Assembly (NCBI GenBank): GCA_023213395.1
Contig: CM041465.1
Coordinates: 119,543,741 to 119,607,740 of the forward strand
Reading direction: 5' to 3'
Length of the DNA: 64,000 nucleotides
Source of the DNA: Cycas panzhihuaensis
Lineage: Eukaryota > Cycadophyta
Made by a program: the position numbers and the translations under genes. Below, piece after piece: positions 39,404-50,440 of this stretch. How positions within the stretch are numbered: the stretch's first letter is position 1; every line of letters starts with the position of its first letter. The notes beneath the pieces are model-generated. The model ran no database searches. It saw only the letters and a program-made list of their open reading frames with translations, and was not told the origin of the DNA.

Positions 39404-39717
39404 TGTTGGGTGTAATTCCCAATTATATAATTACCCTCATGTACATTCTTTCAACATTATGTATATTTTATATTTGAGGTTATGAGCCACATGGAGATGT
39501 ATGCTACCTCTAAGATTGACCAATAAGGTTCTCTCATTGATGGTTACCTTGTACTATAAGTATGTAATTATCATTCTTTCTAATTTGATTTTTGGCCATT
39601 TCTCCATATCTTGTATTTATTTGTACATATTTCATCTTATTTGAGCTTCATTGTAATATCTTTAACTCACCGTTATATTTTATTTCTATGTATTCATAGC
39701 ATATTCAAATTCTAACA
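39404..39717 (+). repeat. 5' LTR of element C
   Basis: 314 bp, close in sequence to 43165-43479 (315 bp). Both contain CAATAAGGTTCTCTCATTGATGG and end CTAACA/TTAACA. Confidence 0.9.
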
Positions 39718-39730
39718 TGGTATATGAGCG
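39718..39730 (+). other. Primer-site relic of element C
   Basis: TGGTATATGAGCG abuts the 5' LTR. It differs from the initiator-Met form TGGTATCAGAGCG at two positions. Confidence 0.7.
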
Positions 39731-39934
39731 TAAGGTTTGTATTCTTAAGGGCATCATTATAAAACCTTTGTACATGTTATCCTTTTAATATTATTTTTTA
39801 AGCCTTATCAAAATTTTTATGAAGTGCTTAATTAGTGACTTGTTTAATGAGGTATTATTTCAGGTTATGCAAATTTTTTTAAGAGATTATTATCAACATT
39901 TTTAAGGGCTATTTTTAAAGCTGTTTCAAGTTGT

Positions 39935-40180
39935 ATGTTATTAATAAGGAGAAAATTTCTTTTTATGAGCATATACAATTGGTGTGAAGCAACCTCCTTG
40001 CATGCCAGTGGGAAGATTGCAACAAAGCTACTTACAAGAGTTGAAGAAGTTTTGTTTGGCTATCTAGAAGCCAAAAGTAACTCTATATTTATGAAAGAAT
40101 TATCTACCATTGAGTATCCTATTTTGTCAAAAAATTTGAAAATGTATTTACAAATTTTTAGCCTATGTTTTATGTATTAA
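39935..40180 (+). pseudogene. Coding-like fragment in C, family unknown
   Basis: 81 open codons with balanced, protein-like composition in the middle (ASGKIATKLLTRVEEVLFGY, then LEAKSNSIFMKELSTIEYPI). I do not recognise it with confidence. It could belong to the same source gene as the coiled-coil fragment at 40970-41720. The (AG)n tract follows immediately. Confidence 0.3.
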
Positions 40181-40184
40181 AAAA

Positions 40185-40285
<101 letters not shown>

Positions 40286-41288
40286 AGATCTTAACACTAG
40301 TTGTAGGCCTAATCACCCTACAGAAGATGTCTATCTACTATTAAAAAAATATTTTTTAATGGACGTTTAAGCCTAAGTATGGAGGTCTTTATAGGTGTCC
40401 TATCATAAGGATCTGCTACCAGTTTTTTTAGGCCATGAAAAGGCCAATAGAATATTTTGTTTATATGTATTGTTGATTAAAAAAAAAGAAGAAAAAGAAA
40501 AATACATTTGTAGCCATCAATTTGCATCCACTAAATTTCTACACTTGGGCGCTTGCTTTTCTAATTATAAAAACACTAGTTTTTTCTCTAGATTGTACAA
40601 TAGAAATCCCAAGTAAATGAAAGTGCCAGACATAAAACCTAATATGGAACCTATAGGAGTCAATGGTTGCAACACTTAGGGAATGGATAATATATTCAAA
40701 GGCCATTAATATAATCAATCATACCATTAATCACTTTGATACAATTCATATGAAGAAGTATGTTAATCAATCATAATATCCAAAGCTAGTAGAGCTTGTT
40801 TTTGAATAGTCTTAAATTTTCTTCAAACTTTCTTTATGAAATATCCAGGAAAAACTTGGCAGCCAAGTTTCAATCAAAGTAACATGACTTCCAGATTCAT
40901 TTGCCTCCAAGGTCATTAACCAAGACAAAGTTTTTCATGAATTTCACACTAGTTTTTGTTTTAGTTTGAGAGAAATGCAAAGCTTACATGTATTCTTATT
41001 AACAATTTACTAGAAGTTGGATACATTGTTGAGAACATTTGTATTAATAATTCGCAAAGCATGCTAGGGGATGAAGAAAAGGAAGAATCTAGGGCCATGG
41101 AATCATCCTTAACAGCATCAGTGCAGAGTCATAATTATAAGTCTTTGGTTGCAGATAAAGAATATATGACAACTGAAACTAATGCAGATACTAATTATGT
41201 TGTATCTAATAAAGAATCAAGTCTTTATAATCTATCAATTATGCAATGCCATTTCTAGACAACCAAAGATGTTGCTAGTATATTAGAA

Positions 41289-41360
41289 GGGGTATCTTGA
41301 AATTTGAACTCAGGACCTCTTACATAGTGACTAAGAATTATATCACTAGATCAAATAGCC
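41289..41360 (-). tRNA. tRNA-Pro-like relic (pseudogene or SINE head)
   Basis: On the minus strand 72 nt follow the layout of a plant tRNA-Pro. The A-box part reads ATTTGATCTAGTGATATAAT. The 3' side reads AAGAGGTCCTGAGTTCAAAT, containing a B box (GAGTTCAAATT), and the end is GATACCCC. The anticodon loop is changed (TCACTAT in place of the Pro loop), and the acceptor stem pairs only partly, so it is not a working tRNA. It sits in the intron-like gap of the coiled-coil fragment. It may be a tRNA pseudogene or the head of a tRNA-derived SINE. Confidence 0.6.
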
Positions 41361-41393
41361 AAGGTCATCCCTCTTAAAAAGCAGGTTGAGGAA

Positions 41394-41585
41394 TTATAGA
41401 AAGTAATCATACATTTATTAGTATGGATGATACATCTATGAAGGATAATTGCATGAAATTGTAGGATGGTTTAAATATTGAGAATGAAGTTATAGAAAGG
41501 AATCATACATTTATTAGTATGGATGATACATCTATGAAGGATAATTGCATGAAATGGTAGGATGGTTCAAATATTGGGAATGAAG
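41394..41585 (+). repeat. 96-bp tandem duplication in C
   Basis: Two units, 41394-41489 and 41490-41585, nearly identical. The period is 96 (32 codons), so the reading frame is kept. Both units carry the same in-frame TAG at the equivalent place, so the stop was probably there before the duplication. Confidence 0.9.
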
Positions 41586-42647
41586 GTGAGCATGCCATGC
41601 TTCATCTAAGGAAGGAGGTTGAAGAATATCGATTAAAGTTGTGGGATACCTGAGAAGAGAATGAGAAATTGCTTAAGCTATATGAGAAAGTAATACAAAA
41701 GAGAGATGATATAAGGAGATTATGGTGGAATTGTAAAGGTAAGTACCGCCATAGAGTTCTGCTCATAGACCTGTTGCTCAGGCATCATTGTTATTCTGTT
41801 ATCCCCTGTGTCAACCTGTGTAGCCCTATAAATAATGGTAGTGGCTTACTCACAGATGGAAAAGATGAAGTGGAATCCTAAAATTTTTAGGGTATTCATT
41901 ATATTGATTAAATTATTTTTGGCACATATTATCACTTTTTTAAATTATGGCAGATATCATTTTTTATTAAAAGGAGTGTATATTCTTTTTTGTAAACACA
42001 AAAATAAATCTATTTATATTTGATAACTTTTTTGGGTTTGTTTAGCCCCTTGGTTCTTTAACCCCTAGTCACATGGAGCTACTACATGACCAACCACTAG
42101 CTAGCAAAAGGGGCTAAGTTCCTAATTTTTAGCCTTTATGGAGTCTTCCTCTCATTTTTAGCTATAACTTGAGCTAAGAGACTCTGTTTTCAATCTTGTC
42201 AGTTGTGTTGGATCTATAACTAAGAGATCTTTCATTTGGCAAGTAACTTAACATCATTTGGAGCTATTTTGATGTAGAAATTGTATCTCAAATTCAAAAA
42301 TTTCTTTCAAACTTTCATTTTTCTTTATTTTTTCAGATTCTTCAAGTATATACATGCATTTTTAAAGGCTTCATGATATTTGTTGATATGATATACCCTA
42401 AATGAGGGAGATAACATGTACTAAGGTCTTATTTTTGGCTCTAGAGAACCAATTTTACATTAAGCTTTATTATATAAGAGAGAGTCATTCGTGTAATGCT
42501 TGAGTCACATCTATTTTTCAAGTCATGTATTAATATTATTGTTGGTTTTTTAGTCCATAGAGGCATGATGTAAGCCTATGGTGGCATGATATAAGCCAAA
42601 TGAGACATGTTTTTAGCCCATGAGGCAAGTTGAGGCCATAGAGGCAT

Positions 42648-43115
42648 TTGAAGATTGTTTGCATTTCTCACATAAGCAAGAGGTGGGACCCCTTTACAAC
42701 TACTCTTGTTGGCACTGATTGAACCATGTATGCAAAGGAACATCTTAGTTAACTGGCAATCGCAATGGTTGGTTACTCATGTGGTCCAATGGATGGTGTT
42801 CTCTTCATATGGACATGAGCAGCTGATTATATCATTATAACAAATTATGGTCCAATTTGTTTGAAGATTTGACACTTTCCATTTGAAGATTGCATGAATT
42901 TCCCATATAAGAAAGAGGTGGGACCCCTTTACATCTACTCTTCCTATCATTGATTGAACCATATATATAAAGGAAGTTTCTCCTCAATTGATAATTGCAA
43001 TGACTAGTTATCCATATATTCGAATAGATAGACTTCGCTTCATATAGATATCAGTAGCTGATTATATTATTACAACATCATATAATCCAACATTTATTTA
43101 AAGACTTAATGCTTA
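42648..43115 (+). repeat. 234-bp imperfect tandem duplication in C 3' region
   Basis: Unit 1 is 42648-42881 and unit 2 is 42882 to about 43115. Shared runs include AAGAGGTGGGACCCCTTTACA and the phrase around CTGATTGAACCAT. A related, single module lies in the interior of element D (57178-57340). Confidence 0.75.
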
Positions 43116-43164
43116 TCATTTGATGTGATATTTTATTATGTAATTGACTATTACAAGGAAAAAA

Positions 43165-43479
43165 TGTTAGGTGTAATACCCAATTACATAATTACCCTGA
43201 TGTACACTCTCTCTACATTATGCATAGTTTATATTTGAGGTTGTGAGCCATATGGAGATGTGCACTACCTCTAAGATTGGCCAATAAGGTTCTCTCATTG
43301 ATGGTGAGCTTGTACTATAAGTATGTTTATTATCATTCTTTCTAATTTGTGTTTTGGTCATTTCTCCATGTCTTGTATTCATTTTTACATATTTCCTCTT
43401 ATTTGAACTTCATTATTATATCTTTAACTCACCATCATATTCCATTTTTGTGGGTTCATAATATATTTAAATTTTAACA
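43165..43479 (+). repeat. 3' LTR of element C
   Basis: 315 bp, bounded on the right by AATAC (43480-43484), the target duplication. Confidence 0.9.
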
Positions 43480-43484
43480 AATAC

Positions 43485-44700
43485 TTTATGGTATGAAAAT
43501 AAATTATATTTAAACTCACAATTTAAGCTCAAAGAAAGGATTCTCTATAATGCCCATAACTCACCAGAAATTAGTCACTTTAGATTCCAAAAAATATATC
43601 AAAGGATTAAACTATGCATTTATTAGACTAGGCTTAAACAAGATATAATAACTTGGCTCACCCATTATGAAATATACTAAAGGCATAAAGCTAAACTCAC
43701 CAGGGCCCTTATACTATTATAACATCTACAGGTATTTTAATAGAGATGGGAAGAGATATCCATAGATTTTATTATAGGATTACCTAAATTAGATGGAAAA
43801 GATGTAATCCTTGTTGTGGTGGATAGGTTAATAAAATATGCCTATTTTTATGCCATCTAATCTACCTATAAGGAAAAATAGATTGCTAAAATATTTCTAA
43901 AGGAAATATACTGAGTCCATGGAATGCCAAAAAAGATTGTCAATAATAGGGATCCTAAATTCACTAGCCAGGATAGAACTCTTTCTAATGCTATGTGTTA
44001 AGCTGACCATGAGCTCATCCTACCACCCATAAATAGATGAACAAATATAGGTAGTTAATAAGTGTTTGGAGGGATATCTTCATTGTTATGCCTCAGATAA
44101 ATAGAATCATTAGTATCAATGGCTTCTTTTAGTAGGATGGTAATGTAATACAACTTATCATATGTCTAAAAAAATGACCCTATTCCAAGCTTTATATAGG
44201 TATCCACCATCAACCCTAAAAAATTACATTATCCAGACTTCAAGGGTGTAAGCAATGGAGGAGCATCTACAACAACAAGTTGATGTGCTATAGATACTAA
44301 AAGATAACCTCAACTTGGCTTAAAATAGAATGAAGTAATAAGCAGATAAAAAATAATGAGATCGTGAGTTCCAACCAAGAGATTGGGCCTACCTCTTCCT
44401 ATAACCTTACAAGTAAACATCACTTAATAGAGATACCAAACATAACCTTGTGCCAAAATTCTATAGGCCATATTAGGTCCTCAAGTGTATGGGTGAAGTA
44501 GCCTATACCTTGGAGTTGCCAACAACATTTAAGCTCCATAATGTATTTTATGTATCTTATGTGAAAAGGGTTATTGGACAACAAACACTTGTATAGACTA
44601 AACTCCCAGTTTTGGATGATGAAGGAAAACTCCAATTGATACCAAAATAAATCCTTAAGGTAAGGATATAAAACTTATATTCTTTATGGATATAAGAGTA
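43485..44700 (+). pseudogene. Gypsy B integrase remnant
   Basis: After C the reading gives the zinc-binding part, with AHNSPEISHF near 43545. The core then has WEEISIDFIIGLPK near 43745-43790 (first Asp), VVVDRLIKYAYF, and NNRDPKFTSQ near 43940-43970 (second Asp). The catalytic Glu region near 44040 is degraded. The C-terminal part runs to about 44700. Many stops. Confidence 0.8.
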
Positions 44701-44805
44701 CCTTATTAAATAGAAGTAGTTGTCGTGGGAAGATTCAACATGGGAGGGTAAGCAAATTATCTAAGAATATCTAGAATTACATAAGTTTTGAGGGAAAAGC
44801 TTTTT

Positions 44806-45229
44806 AACGAGGGGGACTTGTTATATACCCAATCCCCTTTTAATACATATACCCTACTCTTCTATCTTTTTGCTATATATTCTTCTCTTTCTTCTTCTTC
44901 TTCTTCTTCTTCTTCTTCATCTTCACTAGTCTCTTATTGTACTTATCCCACATATATTAGTTAAGTCTCCTTCTTCATCTTCACTAGTCTCTTATTGTAA
45001 TTGTTCCATATACCTTAGTGAAGAGGGATGGGATGTCTTAGTAGCCTTATATATATGTACTCTCCACCCTTATAAAGGACATCTTTGAGCATTAAGATAT
45101 TATATATCCAAGGTTGCCCCCTCAAAGTGGCTTAGCAATATAAAGTGATCTTGAGCCTATGAAATTTTATTAAGGAAAATTTAACTTTCATTAGAGGGTT
45201 TAGAAATTATTAAAGTAAAGTCCATTGGT
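44806..45229 (+). repeat. Polypurine tract and 3' LTR of gypsy B
   Basis: The tract AACGAGGGGGACT (44806-44818) precedes the LTR start TGTTATATACC at 44819. The (CTT)n block is at about 44888-44925. The right end is blurred near 45229-45233. Confidence 0.8.
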
Positions 45230-45233
45230 ATTG

Positions 45234-45984
45234 CTAGTCATAGTATCAACATCGATGATGTGTTTTGTGATTTTGTATTACTCTATCCTTGGATGCCTTT
45301 AACACTTGGAGATGTCATTTATGATTTATTATGTATTTGATTACTAGCTCGATAACCCAGTCCACCTAAGTATAACTCGATCCTCAAATATATATATTTA
45401 GTAATTTAAGGTTTTTACAATGTTTTAAATAAATTTCTAATGTTATATATAATGTGCCTTATTCATGACTCAATGATTATAAAATGGAAGTTACAATGAT
45501 GATTTATTAAAAAAAGAAGCTCAAATTCACCATTTAGTAATCTAATGGGCAAGCCATAACAATGAAGATTTTTTTTTTTTTTTTTTGGTATCTCTCTTAT
45601 AATATGGGTAATATATGGAAAATCAATATCAGACAACAATTACTTCACTAGATCTAGATGGCCAGATGAATTTGTAGGAAAAGATGCTATGGGATTACTT
45701 GTAATAGATCCATTAGTTTTCATCCCATAAGTGTTAAAAGCAAACCTCTAATACTACTTGTTATAAACCTAAATTCATAACTTGAGAATAATCTTCAAAC
45801 CTAAGAGAGTACATGAGCACACAAGTACATTTAAGAATTTAATAGTTAAAAGACCAATATATATAATTAATAGAAATAAATGATGTTAAATGTTAATAAT
45901 GGTTACACATTTATATGTATGGCATAATGTATTTTAGCCACTAAATACAACCATTGGAGAGCACCTTTTAATAATAATTAGATT
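45234..45984. other. Unassigned AT-rich stretch
   Basis: No recognisable coding. A T-run is at 45569-45588. Near 45760 the phrase TGTTATAAACCTAAATTC might begin an LTR, but no partner was found. Confidence 0.4.
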
Positions 45985-46175
45985 AATTAATTGGGGTCAT
46001 AACAATAAAGGTTTCATCAAATTCTATCCCTTTAACTAGAGCATACCCCTAACAATAAGTTTTACTTTGTACTTGTCATCTCAGTAAAATTCTATTTCGC
46101 ACATCCATTTGTATCAAATTGGCTTCCTTCTAATGGAAAGCTCAACTAAGTTCCTATTAGATAATGCGACAATAA
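45985..46175 (-). pseudogene. Copia RT scrap J
   Basis: The minus strand reads VELSIRRKPI, KWMCEIEFY, DDKYKVKLIVRGM and KGIEFDETF. These match the N-terminal part of copia RT (linker KWV.KIK, ARLVAKG, GIDFDETF). Copia G inserted beside it at 46176. Confidence 0.7.
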
Positions 46176-46776
46176 TGTTTTGGAGACTAAAATTTTGATA
46201 GGTTGGCACTGCAGTTTCCCCCCTAAACTTCCTCAAGGGGTTCCAAGGGAGGTGGGAGCCCCCCTTGGCTAGGGGTTAAGGGGTGATAGCCCCTGACCCA
46301 AAAGGCTAGCACTAAAAAGCATACTAGATTATAAAGAGAATTAGGGTCATTCATTAAAAATACCCTAGATTCTATGGTCAAGATTTGTGCCTTGTATGAC
46401 TCTCTTATTTAGCCTGATTTAGGGTGTTTTATTCATTATGTTAATGGTGTTCAATGTATTGGATGTACTGTGAAGAGTTGGGCAGCTAGTTATTATTGCT
46501 GTGAGCATTCTGCTATAGATTATATATATTTCTCCATTCTTTGATAATAAAGATCAATATCTTTTTTGTGTGGATGTTTCCCTAGCACATTGCTAGGGTT
46601 TTACCATGTTATATCGGATGTATATATGATGTTTTGGCTTTCTAATTTATTTTATTATATTATCTCTAGTTTAAGAACTTACATGTTAAATTTTAGTTTC
46701 GATTCCTATAACTAGTTACAAAATAGTTTAGATCTTGGTGGTGGTTTCAGGTTATTGGGACCTTATCTTCTCAACA
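46176..46776 (+). repeat. 5' LTR of copia G
   Basis: About 601 bp, beginning TGTTTTGGAGACTAAAATTT and ending CTCAACA. Near 46215-46310 is a GC-rich segment with hairpin potential (CCAAGGG at about 46231 against CCCTTGG at about 46260), very unlike the surrounding AT-rich DNA. The left edge is inferred from copia-type LTR starts because no 3' LTR is present. Confidence 0.65.
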
Positions 46777-46778
46777 AG

Positions 46779-46791
46779 TAATATCAAAGCC
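46779..46791 (+). other. Primer-site relic of copia G
   Basis: TAATATCAAAGCC, decayed from TGGTATCAAAGCC, two bases after the LTR. Confidence 0.6.
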
Positions 46792-46848
46792 ACTTTTATT
46801 TTTGCAGTGAATTTGTAAAGGTTTTGGTGTTAACTTTTTCTATACCAA

Positions 46849-48207
46849 ATGATGAAACTGGCAAATATAAAGTTTGAGGTGGAATAATTCAATGGCAAGA
46901 ATAACTTTAAGTTGTGGAAGTTAAAAGCGTATGATGTTCTAGTATAACAAGGTTTGTACAGAGCTCTTTAAGGCAAATTGAAGAAACCTGTAGGGATGGA
47001 TGGTGACGAATGGGATGATCTAAACAAAAAGGCTCTTAGCATAATATGATTATGCTTAGTAGATGAAGTTCTATTTAACATCGTAGGGGAGAAGACAATA
47101 ACATGATTATGGACCTGGTTAGAAGGCTTGTATATGACCAAATCAGTGACGAATGAAATCTACTTGAAGAGGTAACTATACTCATTACAAATAAAAGAAG
47201 GTACAAGAATCATTAATTATTTAAATATTTTCAATACTCTTATTTATTAGTTAGCTAGTATCGATGTCATGATTAAGGATGAGGACAAGGTTGTTACCTT
47301 GTTATATTTATTACTAGAATCCTAGGATAATACTATCATCTCAATTAGTTTTAGCACTATAAATGAATTAGACTATGATTATGTTGTGAGTGCTTTACTG
47401 ATGGAAGAAGCGAGGAGGAAGTCTAGTCTTGAAACCTCCACAGCAGAAGCTATGACAACAAGGGGTAGAACAATTGAGAGAGGACAAAGCTCTAGGAACA
47501 CATCGAGGTCAAAGTCAAAAAGCAAGAAGAGTAAGCTCAGATGTTGGAACTGTAATAAGATAGGTCATTTCAAGAAGGATTACTACAAAAGGAAGGAGTT
47601 CCAAAAAAAAGAAAATCCTACCAAGGAGGCTAATCAGGTGGAGTTGAATCAAGGTATAAATGATGATGTCTTAGTTGCTTGTAATATTTCACATTATCAT
47701 CATGATTGGTTATTGGATTTAGGTGCTTCACACCACGTGTCTATACAAGAGTTGGTTTTCATCATACCAACCTCTTGATGGTGGTGATGTGCTTATGGGA
47801 AATGAAGTTTCTTGTAAGACAATGGGCATTGGTAGCATTAGAATTAAAATATTCGATGGTGTAGTGAAAACATTAACTAAAGTTAGACATGTACCTGATC
47901 TGAAAAGGAATCTAATTTCCTTGGGTGAACTAGATTCTAGTGGTTATAAGTATACAAGTCATGAAGGAGTTTTAAAGGTGTCAAAGGGCACCTTGGTTGT
48001 TATGAAAGCCTTAAAGAAAGGAAACCTTTATATTTTAGTGGAAAGTATAAATGTTATCCATGTAGCTACAACATCAAAGACTATAGAAGATCCAGCTCAA
48101 TTATGGAATCAAAGACTTGGGCACATGAGTTAGAGAGGAATTAAGGTGCTGATGAACCATAGTTTATTTCCTAACTTATAGCTTTTAGATTTGGCTTTTT
48201 GCAAACA
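46849..48207 (+). pseudogene. Copia G gag, protease and GAG-pre-integrase
   Basis: Starts at ATG 46849 (MMKLANIKFEVE). The capsid helices are broken by several stops, then a long open part runs 47386-47778. This holds a basic RSKSKSKKSK stretch, a CCHC knuckle with its last Cys changed to Tyr (CWNCNKIGHFKKDYY), and the protease site WLLDLGASHHVS, where DLGA replaces DSGA. A frameshift near 47740 leads to 47723-48133, with KVRHVPDLKRNLISLGEL and LWNQRLGHMS. After one more stop it reaches FCKHC, where H inserted. Confidence 0.85.
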
Positions 48208-48212
48208 TTGTA

Positions 48213-49267
48213 TGATCCAGGAGGATCTACCATATGTTTACAAGATGCAGAAAATGCTAGGCATTGGCATAACTAAAAGAGATATGGACAAATGGTAACA
48301 AAATTCTATGAAATTTTGTGTAAAGGGAGAAGACAAATCCCACTAGATGTGTACAAAAGGTGGGGTTCAGAAAATATCATTTGATTAGAGTTCAATCCTT
48401 GCCTTTGCATAAAAATTAATCCCATAGCTAGCAGAAAAAAAAAAGAAAATATATATTATCATTATATGAATAAAAATATGGCCAAATGACATCCAAATGA
48501 GCTAAAATTTTTAGGAAGCAGAGGAGACATGCGTTCCTATATATGTACTAAATTTGATCTGAATTGGAGTCTGTTAAGGTTAGTTACAAGCTAAAATGTT
48601 TAAGAATTACATGAAGGCCACTTGGACAGTAGAAAAATAGCAAATACATATTATTATTAAATGAATAAAAATGTAGGCAAATGACATCTAAATGAGCTAA
48701 AAATTTGAGAAAGATGAGGGGACACGCGTTCCTATATGTGTACCAAATTTGAGCCAAATTGGAGTACGTTAAGATCTGTTACAAGCTATAACATTTTAAG
48801 AATTGTATGAAGGCCACTTGGACAACATGCATTCTGGTGGTTAGTGGTTATACTTGCATGATTGCCACTTGTTAAACATGCAATTCAGGTTTCTTTCTAT
48901 AAATTGAGCCCTTCTACAGGTTGGAGAGGTGGTTCTTGGAGACTTGACTTGGGAAGCATCCTTGGAGAGGCATTTGGAGGGTTGGAGTCCCCCTTATGGT
49001 ATAATTGTAACATTTATTCCTTGTAATTTTACCATTCTTTTGCTAGTTGATTTCTCCACCATTAAATGGAGATTTTCATGGTTTAATAAAAGTATTACTC
49101 CTCATACTTTTGGATCAATTCCAAGAATAAATTATTTGGTGTAGAATTTTCCTTTCATGGGCTCATTGTTGTTTTGATGTTATTGAGATTTCTACACTAA
49201 CTCCCAGGATCTCAGGGAGAGAAGGTTGATAATTGACTTCTTCACAAACTAAGCTCTTTTGGGATCA
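48213..49267 (+). repeat. 5' LTR of gypsy H
   Basis: Ends form the inverted pair TGATCC/GGATCA. It contains a tandem duplication of period 195 (about 48433-48628 and 48629-48824), and the 3' LTR has the same. The open frame at 48929-49144 lies in the LTR and is repeated at 54614-54913. It reads LTWEASLERHLEGWSPP and is probably not a gene. Confidence 0.95.
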
Positions 49268-49272
49268 TATTT

Positions 49273-49284
49273 TGGTATTAGAGC
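49273..49284 (+). other. Primer-binding site of gypsy H
   Basis: TGGTATTAGAGC, one base from the perfect initiator tRNA-Met site, five bases after the LTR end. Confidence 0.9.
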
Positions 49285-49399
49285 CTCTGATCTTTGTTGT
49301 AGGGAATTGAATGGTACAAACAAGGAAAGGATACAAAGAGAAGGTGAAGACTTTCTTGTGTTGCAATCACCAAGAAGACAAAGAAAGAATCCAAGCACC

Positions 49400-50440
49400 A
49401 TGGCTAAAAAAGAAGATGGAGAAATTAGATTTGAAAAGCTTGAGAAGAACGTAGAAGCCTTGATGCAAATGATGACCCACCTTCTACCTCTAGTCAAAGG
49501 AAAAGGCAAAGAGAAGGAATTTGAAGGAGGATCCACATATGACCATGACCATGAAGAGGAAGAGGAGGAGACCTTAAAGCACTCTTTTGAAGAAAGCAAG
49601 GGTACTTCATCTCATCAACCCTTCAAGGTGGAGGCAAAGTTGGATATTCCAACTTATGATGGAGAGGTAAATGCTAAAAAGTTGGACCATTGGTTGGATC
49701 AACTTGAAACCTACTTCACAATCTATGCTTATAGTAATGCTCAAAAGCTTTCATTTGCTAGGCTTAAGTTGTGTAAACATGCATTGACATGGTGGAATGC
49801 ATTTTTAAAGACTCATGATGTATCTTCTTTTTCATGGAGGGATTTTAAGAAAATAATAAAGAAGCAATTCTACCCCATAGGTCATGAGGAAGACCAATGG
49901 GTCACTTGGCAATATTTATGCCAAGGGAGAGGTGTAAGTGTCCAAGACTATACTTCTTTATTTTTGAGGCATGGCATGCTACTTGGTATTAATATGGATG
50001 AACATGTCACTCTTATGAAATTCATTAGAGGATTACATGAATACATAAGGAAGGAACTAAGGCTTTTTAAGGTTCAATCCATTGGAGAAGCAAGTAGGAT
50101 GGCTATGGTAATAGAAAGTAAAAGCAAGAAATCTACATTCATGTCTAAAGATTCTACTTTTACTTCTAATAAGTATGAAAAGAATCCTAAATGGCACTCA
50201 TCTAAAAGGCAAGAAGGAAAGAAGAAAAGAACTAATTTTATTAAAAGTTCTAATTATTGTGAGCATTGTGATATTAGTGGTCATATTACAACAAAGTGTT
50301 GGAAGTTGTATCCAGAGCTAAAGCCAAAGCATATCAAGGATATGGAATTAAGAAATAAGGAAAAAGGGAAAGCACTACTTTCTGAGGTGGAGATTCAAAG
50401 TGAAGGAGAAGAAGAAGGTTACTCTGCTTCCAAATTATGA
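49400..50440 (+). CDS. Gypsy H gag polyprotein
   Basis: 346 codons, uninterrupted, from ATG 49400 in a good plant context (CACCATGGC); the frame is open upstream to 49259 without another ATG. Residues about 1-70: a coiled-coil and acidic N-terminus with EEEEEE runs. Residues about 85-230: the gag capsid domain, with LDHWLDQLETYF, ARLKLCKHALTWWNAF, FKKIIKKQFYPIG and YTSLFLRHGMLLGI. Then a basic stretch and a canonical CCHC knuckle CEHCDISGHITTKC (about residues 288-301). It would form the particle that packages element RNA. The C-terminus overlaps pol by 41 bases. It is the one nearly intact protein in the window. Confidence 0.85.
   Translation: MAKKEDGEIRFEKLEKNVEALMQMMTHLLPLVKGKGKEKEFEGGSTYDHDHEEEEEETLKHSFEESKGTSSHQPFKVEAKLDIPTYDGEVNAKKLDHWLDQLETYFTIYAYSNAQKLSFARLKLCKHALTWWNAFLKTHDVSSFSWRDFKKIIKKQFYPIGHEEDQWVTWQYLCQGRGVSVQDYTSLFLRHGMLLGINMDEHVTLMKFIRGLHEYIRKELRLFKVQSIGEASRMAMVIESKSKKSTFMSKDSTFTSNKYEKNPKWHSSKRQEGKKKRTNFIKSSNYCEHCDISGHITTKCWKLYPELKPKHIKDMELRNKEKGKALLSEVEIQSEGEEEGYSASKL

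Larger units (their letters stand above)
40970..41740 (+). pseudogene. Coiled-coil host gene fragment in C (kinesin-like?)
   Basis: Coding-like text runs LLEVGYIVENIC, GDEEKEESRAMESSLTASVQ, a non-coding break at about 41258-41388, then KKQVEEL, a doubled NHTFISMDDTSMKDNCMK unit, and a helical part with heptad character: LRKEVEEYRLKLW, EENEKLLKLYEKVIQKRD. GTAAAGGTAAGTACC at about 41736 looks like an exon end with a splice donor, and the break at 41258 looks like an intron. The style recalls coiled-coil tails of plant kinesins, but I cannot name the gene. Confidence 0.45.

Noticed and set aside
40395-40616. 73-codon open frame
   Set aside because: Lysine/glutamate low-complexity reading with no recognisable family.
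41289-41360. Functional tRNA-Pro gene
   Set aside because: The anticodon loop is altered and the acceptor stem mispairs; treated as a relic.
42777-42962. 61-codon minus-strand open frame
   Set aside because: It falls in the 234-bp duplicated non-coding module of C.
48929-49144. Open frame inside the H LTR, repeated at 54614-54913
   Set aside because: It is duplicated only because LTRs are duplicated; its length differs by frameshift between copies.
49249-49599. 116-codon open frame on the minus strand
   Set aside because: It lies opposite the gag gene of H and mirrors its codons; no family recognised.
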